From assembly GCA_946622645.1 (NCBI GenBank), contig CAMOQF010000013.1, positions 1 to 32,545 of the forward strand: DNA of 32,545 nt. Reading direction: 5' to 3'. Of the stretch, positions 1 to 9,319 are shown in pieces; the first letter of the stretch is position 1; the number at the start of each line of letters is the position of its first letter. A program made the position numbers and the translations under genes. Source of the DNA: an uncultured Blautia sp. (GTDB lineage: Bacteria > Bacillota > Clostridia > Lachnospirales > Lachnospiraceae). The notes under the pieces are model-generated. The model saw nothing but the letters and a program-made list of their open reading frames with translations. It made no database searches and had not been told where the DNA came from.

Positions 1-1011
1 GATCCATCCTTCAGGCGCTTCGATCCGCCCCATCTGGATCCCGGTCAAAGTATCATACAGCTTCTGCGTGACCGGCCCCATAGCCTCCATTCCGCTCGGG
101 AAACAGATCTCCTTCCCATGATCGACAAGCTTGCCGACCGGCGAGATCACCGCCGCAGTCCCACAAAGACCACACTCAGCCATATCGGCAACTTCCTCCA
201 ACGTGATCTCACGCTCCTCAGCCTCAAGACCAAGATAATCCTTCGCAACCTGCACCAGAGATCTCCTGGTGATAGAAGGCAGGATACTGCTGCTCTTAGG
301 CGTCACGACCTTGTTGTCCTTCGTCACGAACAGGAAGTTGGCCCCGCCAGTCTCCTCAACCTTGGTACGGGTAGCAGCATCCAGATACATATTTTCATCA
401 AATCCCTGATTATGAGCGTCCACGATAGCATGCAGACTCATCGCATAGTTAAGACCCGCCTTGATATGACCGGTTCCTCTCGGCGCCGCACGGTCAAAAT
501 CACACACGCGCAAAGTAAGAGGCTTTACGCCGCCCTTGAAGTACGGACCCACCGGCGTGGTGAATACACGGAACTGATAATCAGCAGCCGGCTTAACACC
601 GATCACAGGGTTGATCCCGAACATGTACGGACGGATATAAAGCGTTGCCCCGGAACCATAGGGCGGTACGAAAGCCTGGTTGGCACGCACGGTCTGAATA
701 ACAGCATCGATGAACCTCTCCTTCGGAAAAACAGGCATCTCCAGCCTTCTGGCAGAATTCTCAAGACGTTCACCGTTCAGGTCCGGACGGAAAGTAACGA
801 TACGGCCATCCTCCGTGGTATAAGCCTTTAATCCCTCAAAAACGGTCTGGGCATACTGCAGGACACAGGCACACTCGTTCATGGTGATGGTCTCGTCGGT
901 GGTAAGACCGCCTTCATCCCAGGCGCCGTTGGTATAATTTGCGACAAAACGATAATCTGTCTTCACATAGCCAAAGCCCAGGCTTCCCCAGTCAATGTTT
1001 TTCTTTTCCAT
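1..1011 (-). CDS. ilvE: Branched-chain amino acid aminotransferase (partial at C-terminus)
   Basis: PLP-dependent fold-type IV enzyme that interconverts leucine, isoleucine and valine with their 2-oxo acids using glutamate/2-oxoglutarate in the cytosol. The reverse strand is open from an ATG at 1011 to the window edge: 337 codons with no stop. The family is about 340-360 residues, so only a short C-terminal piece is missing. I see EGLKAY at residues 59-64, the PLP-lysine motif GHIKAGLNYA with Lys184, and EETGGANFLFV, the stretch that contacts the PLP ring. The start is set by AGGAGG a few bases upstream and by the N-terminus MEKKNIDWGSLGFGY, typical of type II bacterial BCATs. It has its own promoter and is divergent from xpaC-telA. 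The family is often under CodY in Firmicutes, but no CodY box is evident here. Confidence 0.95.
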   Translation of the reverse strand, partial: MEKKNIDWGSLGFGYVKTDYRFVANYTNGAWDEGGLTTDETITMNECACVLQYAQTVFEGLKAYTTEDGRIVTFRPDLNGERLENSARRLEMPVFPKERFIDAVIQTVRANQAFVPPYGSGATLYIRPYMFGINPVIGVKPAADYQFRVFTTPVGPYFKGGVKPLTLRVCDFDRAAPRGTGHIKAGLNYAMSLHAIVDAHNQGFDENMYLDAATRTKVEETGGANFLFVTKDNKVVTPKSSSILPSITRRSLVQVAKDYLGLEAEEREITLEEVADMAECGLCGTAAVISPVGKLVDHGKEICFPSGMEAMGPVTQKLYDTLTGIQMGRIEAPEGWI

Positions 1012-1069
1012 ATGCTTTTCCTCCTGATTTTGCAGGAATATCCCTGCTTATTGCGGTTCGTTGATGACT

Positions 1070-1098
1070 ATTGTAAAACTTTTGCCGCCTGTGCGCAA
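1070..1098 (-). promoter_or_regulatory. Sigma-A-type promoter of ilvE
   Basis: On the reverse strand TTGCGC (1098-1093) and TACAAT (1075-1070) are separated by exactly 17 bases, about 60 bases upstream of the ilvE start. The spacing and -10 are good; the -35 is a four-of-six match. Confidence 0.6.
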
Positions 1099-1115
1099 TC
1101 ACAAAATGAAAAATC

Positions 1116-1144
1116 TTGTTTTTTATCGTCTTTTCCAGTATAAT
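1116..1144 (+). promoter_or_regulatory. Sigma-A-type promoter of xpaC-telA
   Basis: TTGTTT (1116-1121), a 17-base spacer and a perfect TATAAT (1139-1144), about 100 bases upstream of the xpaC start. It faces away from the ilvE promoter, and the two -35 boxes are only 17 bases apart. Confidence 0.7.
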
Positions 1145-1158
1145 ATTTACGGTAACCG

Positions 1159-1190
1159 TCCGGCCGTTTTGCTTCCGTGAAAACGACGGA
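1159..1190 (+). other. Hairpin in the xpaC 5' leader
   Basis: TCCG (1159-1162) and CGTTTT (1165-1170) can pair with AAAACG (1180-1185) and CGGA (1187-1190), leaving a small GC/A internal loop and a 9-base apical loop. It lies directly after the expected transcription start. No U-run follows, so it is not a terminator; a role in message stability is only a guess. Confidence 0.35.
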
Positions 1191-1245
1191 TAAAGATTGT
1201 TTTCGATGGATAAGACTTCGACCAGGAAATCCGACAGGAGAAGCT

Positions 1246-2442
1246 ATGGATGAATTTGATTTTGAGGAACTGGGCGACCGGATCAGCGATCTGATCGAAA
1301 ACGCCGTCAATTCCAAAAACTTTCAGATGCTGAACGAGACCATCACAGATGCGGTCAACACAGCCATCGACAGCGGCACCACCGCCCTGAAAGACGCTAT
1401 GACGGGCAAAAACGCGTACAAGCGCAACCGGTATCAGGCGCCCGAAGAGTTTCAGAAAAGAAGAGAAAAACCCAAAGAAAAAAAGGAAGATCCCACCAAA
1501 CATCTCTATGCGGATGTCTCCGGCGACCAGGTGAAAGGCATACTGGCTACCGCCGGCGGGGCAATACTGACCGGGTGGAACGCGATCGCGCTGATGGCCG
1601 GCGGAGCCATCTCCGCCCTGGCGCATGGCGGCGGAGTTTTCGGCATGATCGTCACAGGTCTTTTCATGGCGGCGGGCATCGGCCTGTTCGCCTGGGGCAG
1701 ATCCGTCCTGGGCCTCGCCAAACGCTTCAAGCGTTATAAACAGGAGCTGGGACAGAACACCTACATCGATCTGGAACGCCTCACACAGATCAGCAACAAA
1801 CCGGTCAAGTTTGTGCGGAAAGACTGTAAAAAGATGATCGCCAAAGGCTGGTTCAGAGAAGGACGCCTGGATCTGGAGGAAAAGACCCTGATCACCAGCA
1901 AGGAGACCTACGAGCAGTACCTGGAGACCCAGAAGGAAGTTCAGGCCAGGAAGATCCGCGAAGCACGCGAAAGAGCCAAAGAGCCGGTCATCACCCCTGA
2001 GGTACAGGATATCCTGGACAAAGGCCAGGAGTATCTGGACGAGATCCACCGCTGCAACGACGCGATCCCCGGTGCTGAAATAACAGCCAAGATCGCCCAG
2101 ATCGAAGAGATCGTACGCGAGATCCTGAACAGAGCAAAGAGCCACCCGGAGGTGGTCGGCGATCTCAAAAAGCTCATGAACTATTATCTCCCCATGACCA
2201 TCAAGCTTCTCAAAGCCTATGAGGAGATGGACCGCCAGCCGATCCAGGGAGAGAATATCAGAAAATCCAAAAAAGAGATCGAGGATACCCTGGATACCCT
2301 GCACAAAGCGTTTGAAAACCTTCTGGATTCGGTCTTTGCCGAGACGGCGCTGGATGTATCCACGGACATCTCGGTCCTGAATACGATCCTGGCACAGGAA
2401 GGCCTTAAAGAAGATGAGCTGCAAGTGGCCATGCGCCATTGA
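1246..2442 (+). CDS. xpaC: XpaC-family membrane protein (5-bromo-4-chloroindolyl phosphate hydrolysis family)
   Basis: About 398 residues. The N-terminal part (1-95) is acidic, then basic and Lys/Glu-rich. Two closely spaced hydrophobic helices follow at about 97-123 and 126-150, rich in Gly and Ala (e.g. GGAILTGWNAIALMAGG). A soluble, highly charged, probably coiled C-terminal half makes up the rest. This architecture, and the telA gene next door, match the XpaC family, named after a Bacillus gene linked to X-phosphate hydrolysis; its real biochemical role is unknown. I chose the ATG at 1246 because ACAGGAG lies 6-10 bases upstream; an in-frame ATG at 1177 lacks a ribosome binding site and would add a basic tail inside the leader. 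It is the first gene of a two-gene unit with telA, and the pair is commonly conserved in Firmicutes. Confidence 0.8.
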   Translation: MDEFDFEELGDRISDLIENAVNSKNFQMLNETITDAVNTAIDSGTTALKDAMTGKNAYKRNRYQAPEEFQKRREKPKEKKEDPTKHLYADVSGDQVKGILATAGGAILTGWNAIALMAGGAISALAHGGGVFGMIVTGLFMAAGIGLFAWGRSVLGLAKRFKRYKQELGQNTYIDLERLTQISNKPVKFVRKDCKKMIAKGWFREGRLDLEEKTLITSKETYEQYLETQKEVQARKIREARERAKEPVITPEVQDILDKGQEYLDEIHRCNDAIPGAEITAKIAQIEEIVREILNRAKSHPEVVGDLKKLMNYYLPMTIKLLKAYEEMDRQPIQGENIRKSKKEIEDTLDTLHKAFENLLDSVFAETALDVSTDISVLNTILAQEGLKEDELQVAMRH

Positions 2443-2489
2443 GCGATAGATGTATTTTTAAAAACCCGGCATGGAGAAGGAGAAGAACA

Positions 2490-3662
2490 ATGGGAGAAGA
2501 GTTTAAAGATTTTGGAGCATCCACACCGACCCTTACACTTGAACCGGACATCAGCACGCCGGCCGCCGCTGCCGCTGCTGTGGCGGATGTTGCCTCAGTC
2601 GTTGCAAAAGAGACTGTAGAAGAAGCTGTGATCGAAGAAGCCGCCCTGACTCCTGAAGAGCAGAAGATGGTGGAAGAATTCTCCAAAAAGATCGATATCG
2701 AGAATACCAATCAGGTGCTGCAGTACGGCGCCAACACACAGAAAAAGATGGCAGATTTCTCCGACGCTGCTCTGGAGAACGTACGCTCCCAGGATCTCGG
2801 CGAGGTCGGAACCCTTCTCGCCGACGTCGTAGGAGAATTAAAAGATTTTGACGCGCTGGAAGAAGAAAAAGGCATCTTCGGTTTCTTCAAAAAACAGGCC
2901 AACAAGCTGGAAAACCTGAAAAACCGTTATGCGAAGGCAGAGGTCAACATCGACAAGATCACCGAAGCCCTGCAGGAGCATCAGATCCGCCTGATGAAAG
3001 ATACAGCCATGCTGGACAAAATGTATGACCAGAACCTGGCTTACTACAAAGAACTCACCATGTACGTCCTGGCCGGAAAAGCAAGGCTGAAAGAAGTCCG
3101 CGAAGGCCAGCTGAAAGAACTCGAAGAAAAAGCCGCACGCACCGGCCAGGCGGAAGACGCGCAGGCCGCCAAGGATCTCGGCGACAAGTGCAACCGCTTT
3201 GAGAAAAAGCTGCACGACCTTGAACTGACCAAGATGATCGCCATGCAGACCGCTCCGCAGATCCGTCTGATCCAGAGCAACGACACCAACATGGTTGAGA
3301 AGATCCAGACCACGATCGTAAACACCATTCCGCTTTGGAAGAGCCAGATGGTCCTGGCACTTGGCATCGCCCATTCCACAGAGGCCGCACAGGCGCAGGC
3401 AAAGGTCACCAACCTGACCAACGAGCTGCTGCAGAAAAACGCCGAAGCCCTGCATCAGGCTTCTGTTGAGACCGCAAAGGAGTCGGAGCGCGGCGTCGTA
3501 GACATCGAGACACTCAAGAAGACCAACGCGGACCTGATCCAGACACTGGACGACGTTCTGAAGATCCAGCAGGAAGGCAAAGCCAAGAGACGGGCAGCCG
3601 AGCAGGAGATGGCCAGAATGGAACAGGATCTCAAGAAAAAACTGCTGGAGATCCAGCACTGA
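2490..3662 (+). CDS. telA: TelA-family toxic anion resistance protein
   Basis: 390 residues, almost entirely alpha-helical and charged, with long predicted coiled-coil stretches and no membrane segment or signal peptide. Family features include a low-complexity Ala/Val-rich N-terminus (about 20-50), the central GFFKKQANKLENLKNRYAKAE region, TAPQIRLIQ near the middle, and a Lys/Glu-rich C-terminal helix. TelA-like proteins were named for tellurite resistance in plasmid systems and are widespread in Firmicutes, where loss can affect resistance to cell-envelope-targeting compounds; the molecular activity is unknown. GGAGAAGGAGAAG immediately precedes the ATG at 2490. The gap after xpaC is 47 bases with no terminator, so the two are probably co-transcribed and may act together at the membrane. 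Confidence 0.85.
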   Translation: MGEEFKDFGASTPTLTLEPDISTPAAAAAAVADVASVVAKETVEEAVIEEAALTPEEQKMVEEFSKKIDIENTNQVLQYGANTQKKMADFSDAALENVRSQDLGEVGTLLADVVGELKDFDALEEEKGIFGFFKKQANKLENLKNRYAKAEVNIDKITEALQEHQIRLMKDTAMLDKMYDQNLAYYKELTMYVLAGKARLKEVREGQLKELEEKAARTGQAEDAQAAKDLGDKCNRFEKKLHDLELTKMIAMQTAPQIRLIQSNDTNMVEKIQTTIVNTIPLWKSQMVLALGIAHSTEAAQAQAKVTNLTNELLQKNAEALHQASVETAKESERGVVDIETLKKTNADLIQTLDDVLKIQQEGKAKRRAAEQEMARMEQDLKKKLLEIQH

Positions 3663-3680
3663 TAAACATCGGAACCAACG

Positions 3681-3705
3681 GGGGGTCTGCCGAAAAGGCA
3701 CCCCC
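3681..3705 (+). terminator. Hairpin after telA, possible weak terminator
   Basis: GGGGGT (3681-3686) pairs with ACCCCC (3700-3705) and GCC (3689-3691) with GGC (3697-3699), with a CT bulge and a GAAAA loop. Only a broken U-run follows (TCATTTTAT). It may partly separate telA from ispG, which has no clear promoter of its own in the 66-base gap. Confidence 0.5.
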
Positions 3706-3728
3706 TCATTTTATCGGAGGAGAGCGTT

Positions 3729-4817
3729 TTGTACAGAGATCATACCAGAAAAATACAGATCGGCGACGTAACGATCGGCGGCGGTTCACCCATCCGTATA
3801 CAGTCCATGACCAACACAAAAACGGAAGATGTCGAAGCTACGGTGGAACAGATTCTTGCGCTGGAGAAGGCAGGCTGTGAGATCATCCGCTGTACGGTGC
3901 CTACGATGGAGGCGGCAGAGGCTTTAAGATCCATCAAGGAGCGGATCCATATTCCGCTGGTGGCGGACATCCATTTTGACTACAGGCTGGCCATCGCCGC
4001 TATTGAGAACGGAGCCGACAAGATCCGCATCAATCCCGGAAACATCGGAAGCTCTGAAAGGATCCGGGCCGTGGTGGAAGCCGCCCGGCAGAAAAACATT
4101 CCCATCCGCGTCGGCGTCAACAGCGGCTCCCTGGAAAAAGAGCTTGTGGAAAAATATCACGGCGTGACGGCGGAAGGCCTTGTGGAGAGCGCACTGGACA
4201 AGGTTCACATCATTGAATCCTTCGGTTACGAAAATATGGTGATCAGCATCAAATCTTCCAACGTGCCTGTTTGCGCGGAGGCACACCGCCTTCTGGCCGA
4301 AAGGACCGACTATCCGCTCCATGTGGGGATCACCGAAGCCGGTACCCTCTGGTCCGGGAACATCAAATCCGCAGCCGGTCTGGGGCTGATCCTCGGCCTT
4401 GGCATCGGAGATACCATCCGGGTCTCCCTGACCGGTTCTCCGTTGGAGGAGATCCGTTCCGCAAAGATGATCCTCCGCACCATGGGTCTCAGAAAAGGCG
4501 GCGTGGAAGTGATCTCCTGCCCGACCTGCGGAAGAACGCAGATCGATCTGATCGGTCTTGCAAACCGTGTGGAGGAGATGGTGCAGGATATTCCTCTGGA
4601 CATCAAGGTGGCTGTGATGGGCTGTGTCGTGAACGGACCCGGGGAGGCAAAAGAAGCCGATATCGGTATCGCCGGCGGCATCGGAGAAGGCCTTCTGATC
4701 AAGGGCGGCCAGGTGATCCGGAAGATCCCGGAGGAACAGCTCCTGGAAGCGCTTCGGAAAGAACTGCTGATGATGGTACAGGACAACAAATACGATAAAG
4801 GAACCATTCTTTCATGA
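3729..4817 (+). CDS. ispG: 4-hydroxy-3-methylbut-2-en-1-yl diphosphate synthase (flavodoxin/ferredoxin)
   Basis: Iron-sulphur enzyme of the methylerythritol phosphate pathway that reductively opens MEcPP to HMBPP, the penultimate step to IPP/DMAPP. 362 residues, normal for bacterial IspG. The N-terminal TIM barrel is clear (QSMTNTKTEDVEATVEQI, LVADIHFDYRLA, KIRINPGNIGS). The three cluster cysteines are Cys264 and Cys267 in SCPTCGRTQID and Cys299 in MGCVVNGPGEAKEADIG, with Glu306 in the position of the fourth ligand. The start is TTG at 3729: GGAGGAG ends 6 bases upstream and the sequence then reads YRDHTRKIQIG, as in homologues. Its stop overlaps the start of polC (ATGA), so the two are translationally coupled. 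In many clostridia ispG follows dxr and rseP; here it follows telA. Confidence 0.97.
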   Translation: MYRDHTRKIQIGDVTIGGGSPIRIQSMTNTKTEDVEATVEQILALEKAGCEIIRCTVPTMEAAEALRSIKERIHIPLVADIHFDYRLAIAAIENGADKIRINPGNIGSSERIRAVVEAARQKNIPIRVGVNSGSLEKELVEKYHGVTAEGLVESALDKVHIIESFGYENMVISIKSSNVPVCAEAHRLLAERTDYPLHVGITEAGTLWSGNIKSAAGLGLILGLGIGDTIRVSLTGSPLEEIRSAKMILRTMGLRKGGVEVISCPTCGRTQIDLIGLANRVEEMVQDIPLDIKVAVMGCVVNGPGEAKEADIGIAGGIGEGLLIKGGQVIRKIPEEQLLEALRKELLMMVQDNKYDKGTILS

Positions 4818-7800
4818 ATAAAGCTTTTTTTGAGGTATTTCCGACACTGAAACTGGATAAAGAACTTCATGATCTTCTGGCAGACGCGGCTGTTTCCAGA
4901 GTCACGAGCAACCGGGAACGGACGAGGGTCGCAGTCTATCTGGAGAGTGAACGCTGGATCCATAAAAAACATATCTATTCTCTTGAAAAAAAGATCGCTT
5001 CCCAATGCTTTGCCGGACTCCCCGTCACGGTGAGGGTGGTGGAGAAATTCCGCCTGTCCTCCCAGTATACGGCGGAGAACTTTTTCGAGATCTATCGTGA
5101 CAGCATGGAATATGAGCTGCAGGCACAAAGCGTCGTAGAATACAATCTGCTCCACACGGCCAAACCGGTCTTTCTGTCGAGCGACACCCTGAGGCTTGAG
5201 ATGCCCGATACCATTCTTGCCGATGAAAAAAAGCATCTGTTGGAAGAATATCTGCATAAAGTGTTCTGTGAACGCTGCGGACTGGACCTGAAGCTTACGA
5301 TCCTGCTGACGGAAAACAAAGAGAGCAGACAGAGACAGAACGACGCCCTGCGGATCGCCGAAGAGGTGGCGCAGATCTCAAGGAACGCTTCTTCCGGCAG
5401 AACGGAGGCGCCTGCAGAAGAGAAAAGCGAAAAAGAACCCGAGAAGAAGAACGACGCGAAGACCCAGGAGAAAAAGACGTCTGCTCCTTTACGGAAGGAT
5501 GCTTCTCCCGATGTGATCTACGGAAAGGACTTTGACGGTGAGGCGGCAGAACTTTCTTCCATCACAGATGTGATGGGAGAGGTGGTCGTGCGCGGCCGTG
5601 TGATGGAGGTGGAGACACGCTCCATCAAGAACGAGAAGACCATCCTGATCTTTTCCATCACGGATTTTACGGATTCCATCGTGGTCAAGCTCTTTCTGCC
5701 GGATGAACACGTGGACGACGTGCTTTCCGGCCTGAAAAAGGGCTCTTTCATCAAGCTCCGCGGCCGGACCATGATCGACCGCTATGACGGAGAACTGACG
5801 ATCGGCAATCTGCTCGGGATCAAAAAGATCAAAGACTTTACCTCGACCCGCATGGATACGAGCCCGCAAAAAAGAGTGGAGCTGCATTGTCACACCAAGA
5901 TGAGCGACATGGACGGTGTGACAGACGCCAAAGCCCTGGTGAAAAGAGCGTACGAATGGGGTCATAAAGCCATCGCCATCACCGATCACGGTGTGGTCCA
6001 GGCTTTCCCCGAAGCCAACCACTGCTTCGACGCATGGGGCGGCTGTGTGCCCAAGGATTCGGATTTTAAAGTGCTCTACGGCATGGAAGCGTATCTGGTG
6101 GATGATCTGAAAGGAATCGTCACCAATTCGGAAGGCCAGAGCCTTTCCGGTTCTTATGTGGTTTTCGATATCGAGACCACGGGCTTTTCGCCCCTTTCCT
6201 GCAGGATCATCGAGATTGGAGCCGTCCGTGTGGAGGGCGGAAAGATCACCGATCGCTTCTCGCAGTTTGTAAACCCGCAGATCCCCATCCCTTTCCGGAT
6301 CGAACAGCTGACCGGGATCGATGATTCGATGGTGGCGGACGCGCCGCCGATCGAAGAAGTGCTGCCTTCCTTCCTTTCATTCTGTCATGACGCGGTGATG
6401 GTAGCGCACAATGCGGATTTTGACATGAGCTTTATCATGGAAAACTGTCGAAGGCAGGGGCTCCCGGATACATTTACCTACGTGGACACGGTCGGCATCG
6501 CCCGTTTTCTGCTTCCGTCCCTGAACCGTTTTAAGCTGGATATTGTAGCCAAAGCCCTGGGCGTTCCGCTGCTGAACCATCACAGGGCGGTGGACGACGC
6601 AGCATGTACCGCTGAGATCTTTGTCCGTTTTGTCAGAATGCTGGAAGAGCGGGAGATCTACAACCTCGATCTGTTAAACGATAAAGCGGCGGTTTCACCG
6701 GACATGATCAAAAAACTGCCCACCTATCATGCGGTCATCTTCATGCGCAACGAGACCGGCAGGATCAACCTGTACAAGCTGGTGAGCAAGTCTCACCTGC
6801 AGTATTACCACAGACATCCCAGAGTACCCAAGAGCGAATTTCTGCGCCACCGGGAGGGCCTGCTGATCGGCAGCGCCTGTGAGGCAGGAGAACTGTACCA
6901 GGCTCTTCTAAGGAACGCTCCGGAACCGGAGATCGCCAGGATCGTCAGCTTTTATGACTATCTGGAGATCCAGCCCCTGGGCAACAACGCGTTTATGATC
7001 AGGGATGAAAAGAATGACACCGTTCATTCCGAAGAGGACCTGATCACACTCAACAAAAAGATCGTACGGCTGGGAGAACAGTTTGACAAACCGGTCGTAG
7101 CCACCTGCGACGTGCATTTCATGGATCCGCAGGACGAAGTCTACCGCAGGATCATCATGGCTGGTTCCGGCTTTTCGGACGCTGACCAGCAGGCGCCACT
7201 GTACCTGAGGACGACTGAGGAGATGCTGCAGGAATTCTCCTACCTTGGCAGCGAAAAGGCGGAAGAGGTGGTCATCACCAACACCAACCGGATCGCGGAC
7301 ATGATCGAAAAGATCTCCCCGATCCATCCGGATAAATTCCCGCCGGTGATCGAGAACTCCGACCAGGATCTGCGGAAGATCTGTTATGAGAAAGCGCATC
7401 AGATCTACGGGGATCCGCTGCCGGAGATCGTAGAGAACCGTCTCTCGAGGGAACTTCATTCCATCATTTCCAACGGTTATGCGGTCATGTATATCATCGC
7501 GCAGAAGCTGGTATGGAAATCCAATGAAGACGGCTATCTGGTAGGCTCCCGTGGCTCGGTGGGATCTTCCTTTGCGGCCACCATGTCCGGCATCACGGAG
7601 GTCAATCCGCTTCCGCCGCACTATGTGTGCCCGTCGTGTCAGTACAGCGATTTCGATTCTGAGACAGTGCGCAGATATGCCGACAAGGTGGGGGCCGACC
7701 TGCCGGATATGAACTGTCCGGTCTGCGGCGCAAAACTCAGAAAGGACGGGTTCAACATCCCCTTCGAGACCTTCCTTGGCTTCAAGGGAGATAAGGAGCC

Positions 7801-9235
7801 GGATATCGACCTCAATTTCTCCGGTGAATATCAGGCTAACGCGCACAAATATACCGAAGTGATCTTCGGTAAAGGCCATACCTTCAAAGCCGGTACGATC
7901 GGCACGCTCGCGGAAAAGACAGCCTACGGCTATGTCAAGAATTATTTTGAGGAAAGAGGACAGCACAAACGGTACTGCGAGATCAACCGTATTGTACAGG
8001 GCTGCACCGGAATCCGGCGCACGACCGGACAGCATCCCGGCGGGATCGTGGTGCTTCCTCACGGGGAAGAGATCGAGAAGTTCACGCCGGTCCAGCATCC
8101 TGCCAACGATGTCAATTCCGACATCATCACGACACATTTTGACTATCATTCCATCGACGGAAACCTGTTAAAGCTGGATATCCTCGGGCATGACGATCCC
8201 ACCATGATCCGCATGCTGGAAGACCTGACCGGTACGGACGCGAAGAAAGTCCCCCTGGATGATCCGGGAGTGATGTCGCTGTTTGCGTCCACCAAAGCTC
8301 TGAAGATCCGCCCGGAAGATATCGGAGGCTGTCCGCTGGGATGTCTCGGAGTACCGGAATTCGGGACGGACTTTGTCATCGGGATGGTGCAGGAAGCACG
8401 TCCCACCTGCTTCTCGGATCTGATCCGTATCTCGGGGCTTTCACACGGCACCAACGTGTGGCTTGGAAACGCGCAGAAGCTGATCAGCGACGGACTTGCG
8501 ACCATCTCGACCGCTATCTGCACCAGAGATGATATCATGGCTTATCTGATCCGTATGGGCGTGGAATCGAGCCTTGCCTTCACGATCATGGAGAGTGTCC
8601 GTAAAGGAAAAGGCCTTCGCCCGGAATGGGAGGAAGCCATGCTCGAGAAAAACGTGCCGAACTGGTATATCTGGTCCTGCAAGCAGATTTCGTACATGTT
8701 CCCGAAAGCGCATGCGGCCGCCTATGTCATGATGGCTTACCGGATCGCCTGGTACAAAGTCTACATGCCTCTGGCCTATTACGCGGCTTTCTTCAGCATA
8801 CGCGCTTCTTCCTTCTCCTACGAACTCATGTGCCTCGGCCGGGACCGGCTGGAGTTTTATATGGATGAGATCCGCAAAAAAGGAGATGCCGCGACCAAAA
8901 AAGAACAGGATACCATGAAGGACATGAAGATCGTGCAGGAGATGTACGCAAGAGGCTTTACTTTTGCTCCGATCGATATCTACAAAGCCAAAGCCCATCG
9001 TTTCCAGATCGTCGGCGATCAGCTGATGCCTGCGCTGGACACCATCGAAGGGCTGGGAGACAAGGCGGCGGACGCGGTGGAAGAAGCCGCAAAAGAGGGG
9101 CCGTTCCTCTCGAGGGATGACTTCCGCGACCGTACTCACGTCAGCAAAACGGTCATCGATCTGATGCAGGATCTGCATCTTTTCGGGGACATTCCGGAAT
9201 CCAACCAGATGTCCCTGTGGGATCTCGCGGAATAA
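4814..9235 (+). CDS. polC: DNA polymerase III alpha subunit, PolC type
   Basis: Replicative polymerase of low-G+C Gram-positives with built-in proofreading. 1473 residues (B. subtilis PolC has 1437). Order of parts: N-terminal domain (1-190), a Glu/Lys/Ala-rich linker (about 195-235), an OB-fold (about 245-345), a PHP domain opening with HCHTKMSDMDG (His358, His360), an inserted DnaQ-like 3'-5' exonuclease with FDIETTG (Asp452, Glu454) and HHRAVDDA, the remainder of PHP, then the polymerase palm. The palm has GSRGSVGSSFAATMSG, a zinc-binding Cys cluster (CPSC...CPVC), and catalytic Asp997/Asp999 in EPDIDLNFSGEYQ. A helix-hairpin-helix DTIEGLGDKAADAVEEA lies near the end. It is coupled to ispG by an ATGA overlap. 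No terminator follows; the next gene has its own promoter. Confidence 0.98.
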   Translation: MNKAFFEVFPTLKLDKELHDLLADAAVSRVTSNRERTRVAVYLESERWIHKKHIYSLEKKIASQCFAGLPVTVRVVEKFRLSSQYTAENFFEIYRDSMEYELQAQSVVEYNLLHTAKPVFLSSDTLRLEMPDTILADEKKHLLEEYLHKVFCERCGLDLKLTILLTENKESRQRQNDALRIAEEVAQISRNASSGRTEAPAEEKSEKEPEKKNDAKTQEKKTSAPLRKDASPDVIYGKDFDGEAAELSSITDVMGEVVVRGRVMEVETRSIKNEKTILIFSITDFTDSIVVKLFLPDEHVDDVLSGLKKGSFIKLRGRTMIDRYDGELTIGNLLGIKKIKDFTSTRMDTSPQKRVELHCHTKMSDMDGVTDAKALVKRAYEWGHKAIAITDHGVVQAFPEANHCFDAWGGCVPKDSDFKVLYGMEAYLVDDLKGIVTNSEGQSLSGSYVVFDIETTGFSPLSCRIIEIGAVRVEGGKITDRFSQFVNPQIPIPFRIEQLTGIDDSMVADAPPIEEVLPSFLSFCHDAVMVAHNADFDMSFIMENCRRQGLPDTFTYVDTVGIARFLLPSLNRFKLDIVAKALGVPLLNHHRAVDDAACTAEIFVRFVRMLEEREIYNLDLLNDKAAVSPDMIKKLPTYHAVIFMRNETGRINLYKLVSKSHLQYYHRHPRVPKSEFLRHREGLLIGSACEAGELYQALLRNAPEPEIARIVSFYDYLEIQPLGNNAFMIRDEKNDTVHSEEDLITLNKKIVRLGEQFDKPVVATCDVHFMDPQDEVYRRIIMAGSGFSDADQQAPLYLRTTEEMLQEFSYLGSEKAEEVVITNTNRIADMIEKISPIHPDKFPPVIENSDQDLRKICYEKAHQIYGDPLPEIVENRLSRELHSIISNGYAVMYIIAQKLVWKSNEDGYLVGSRGSVGSSFAATMSGITEVNPLPPHYVCPSCQYSDFDSETVRRYADKVGADLPDMNCPVCGAKLRKDGFNIPFETFLGFKGDKEPDIDLNFSGEYQANAHKYTEVIFGKGHTFKAGTIGTLAEKTAYGYVKNYFEERGQHKRYCEINRIVQGCTGIRRTTGQHPGGIVVLPHGEEIEKFTPVQHPANDVNSDIITTHFDYHSIDGNLLKLDILGHDDPTMIRMLEDLTGTDAKKVPLDDPGVMSLFASTKALKIRPEDIGGCPLGCLGVPEFGTDFVIGMVQEARPTCFSDLIRISGLSHGTNVWLGNAQKLISDGLATISTAICTRDDIMAYLIRMGVESSLAFTIMESVRKGKGLRPEWEEAMLEKNVPNWYIWSCKQISYMFPKAHAAAYVMMAYRIAWYKVYMPLAYYAAFFSIRASSFSYELMCLGRDRLEFYMDEIRKKGDAATKKEQDTMKDMKIVQEMYARGFTFAPIDIYKAKAHRFQIVGDQLMPALDTIEGLGDKAADAVEEAAKEGPFLSRDDFRDRTHVSKTVIDLMQDLHLFGDIPESNQMSLWDLAE

Positions 9236-9241
9236 AATGAT

Positions 9242-9270
9242 TTGACAATCCCTTCAGGCAGCGCTACAAT
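9242..9270 (+). promoter_or_regulatory. Strong sigma-A promoter of the PurF-like gene
   Basis: Consensus TTGACA (9242-9247), 17-base spacer and TACAAT (9265-9270, five of six), starting just 6 bases after the polC stop. The PurF-like gene is therefore likely transcribed on its own. Confidence 0.85.
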
Positions 9271-9319
9271 ACGGTTCTGGAAAAAAAGAGTGAATGTAAG
9301 AAAAAAAGGAGCATATTAT

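Noticed and set aside
118-831. A 237-codon open frame on the plus strand
   Set aside because: It is antisense to ilvE, whose protein sequence has all the family motifs. The plus frame has no ribosome binding site and gives a basic, Arg/His-rich peptide typical of a shadow frame.
1012-1110. CodY box upstream of ilvE
   Set aside because: I scanned for AATTTTCWGAAAATT and found no stretch with fewer than five mismatches.
2551-3709. Several overlapping minus-strand frames opposite telA
   Set aside because: They are Leu/Phe/Ser-rich complements of a Glu/Lys-rich coiled-coil gene. None has a start signal.
6908-8149. A 413-codon open frame opposite polC
   Set aside because: No ribosome binding site and no motif; it lies opposite the conserved polymerase domain, so the codon pattern of polC explains it.
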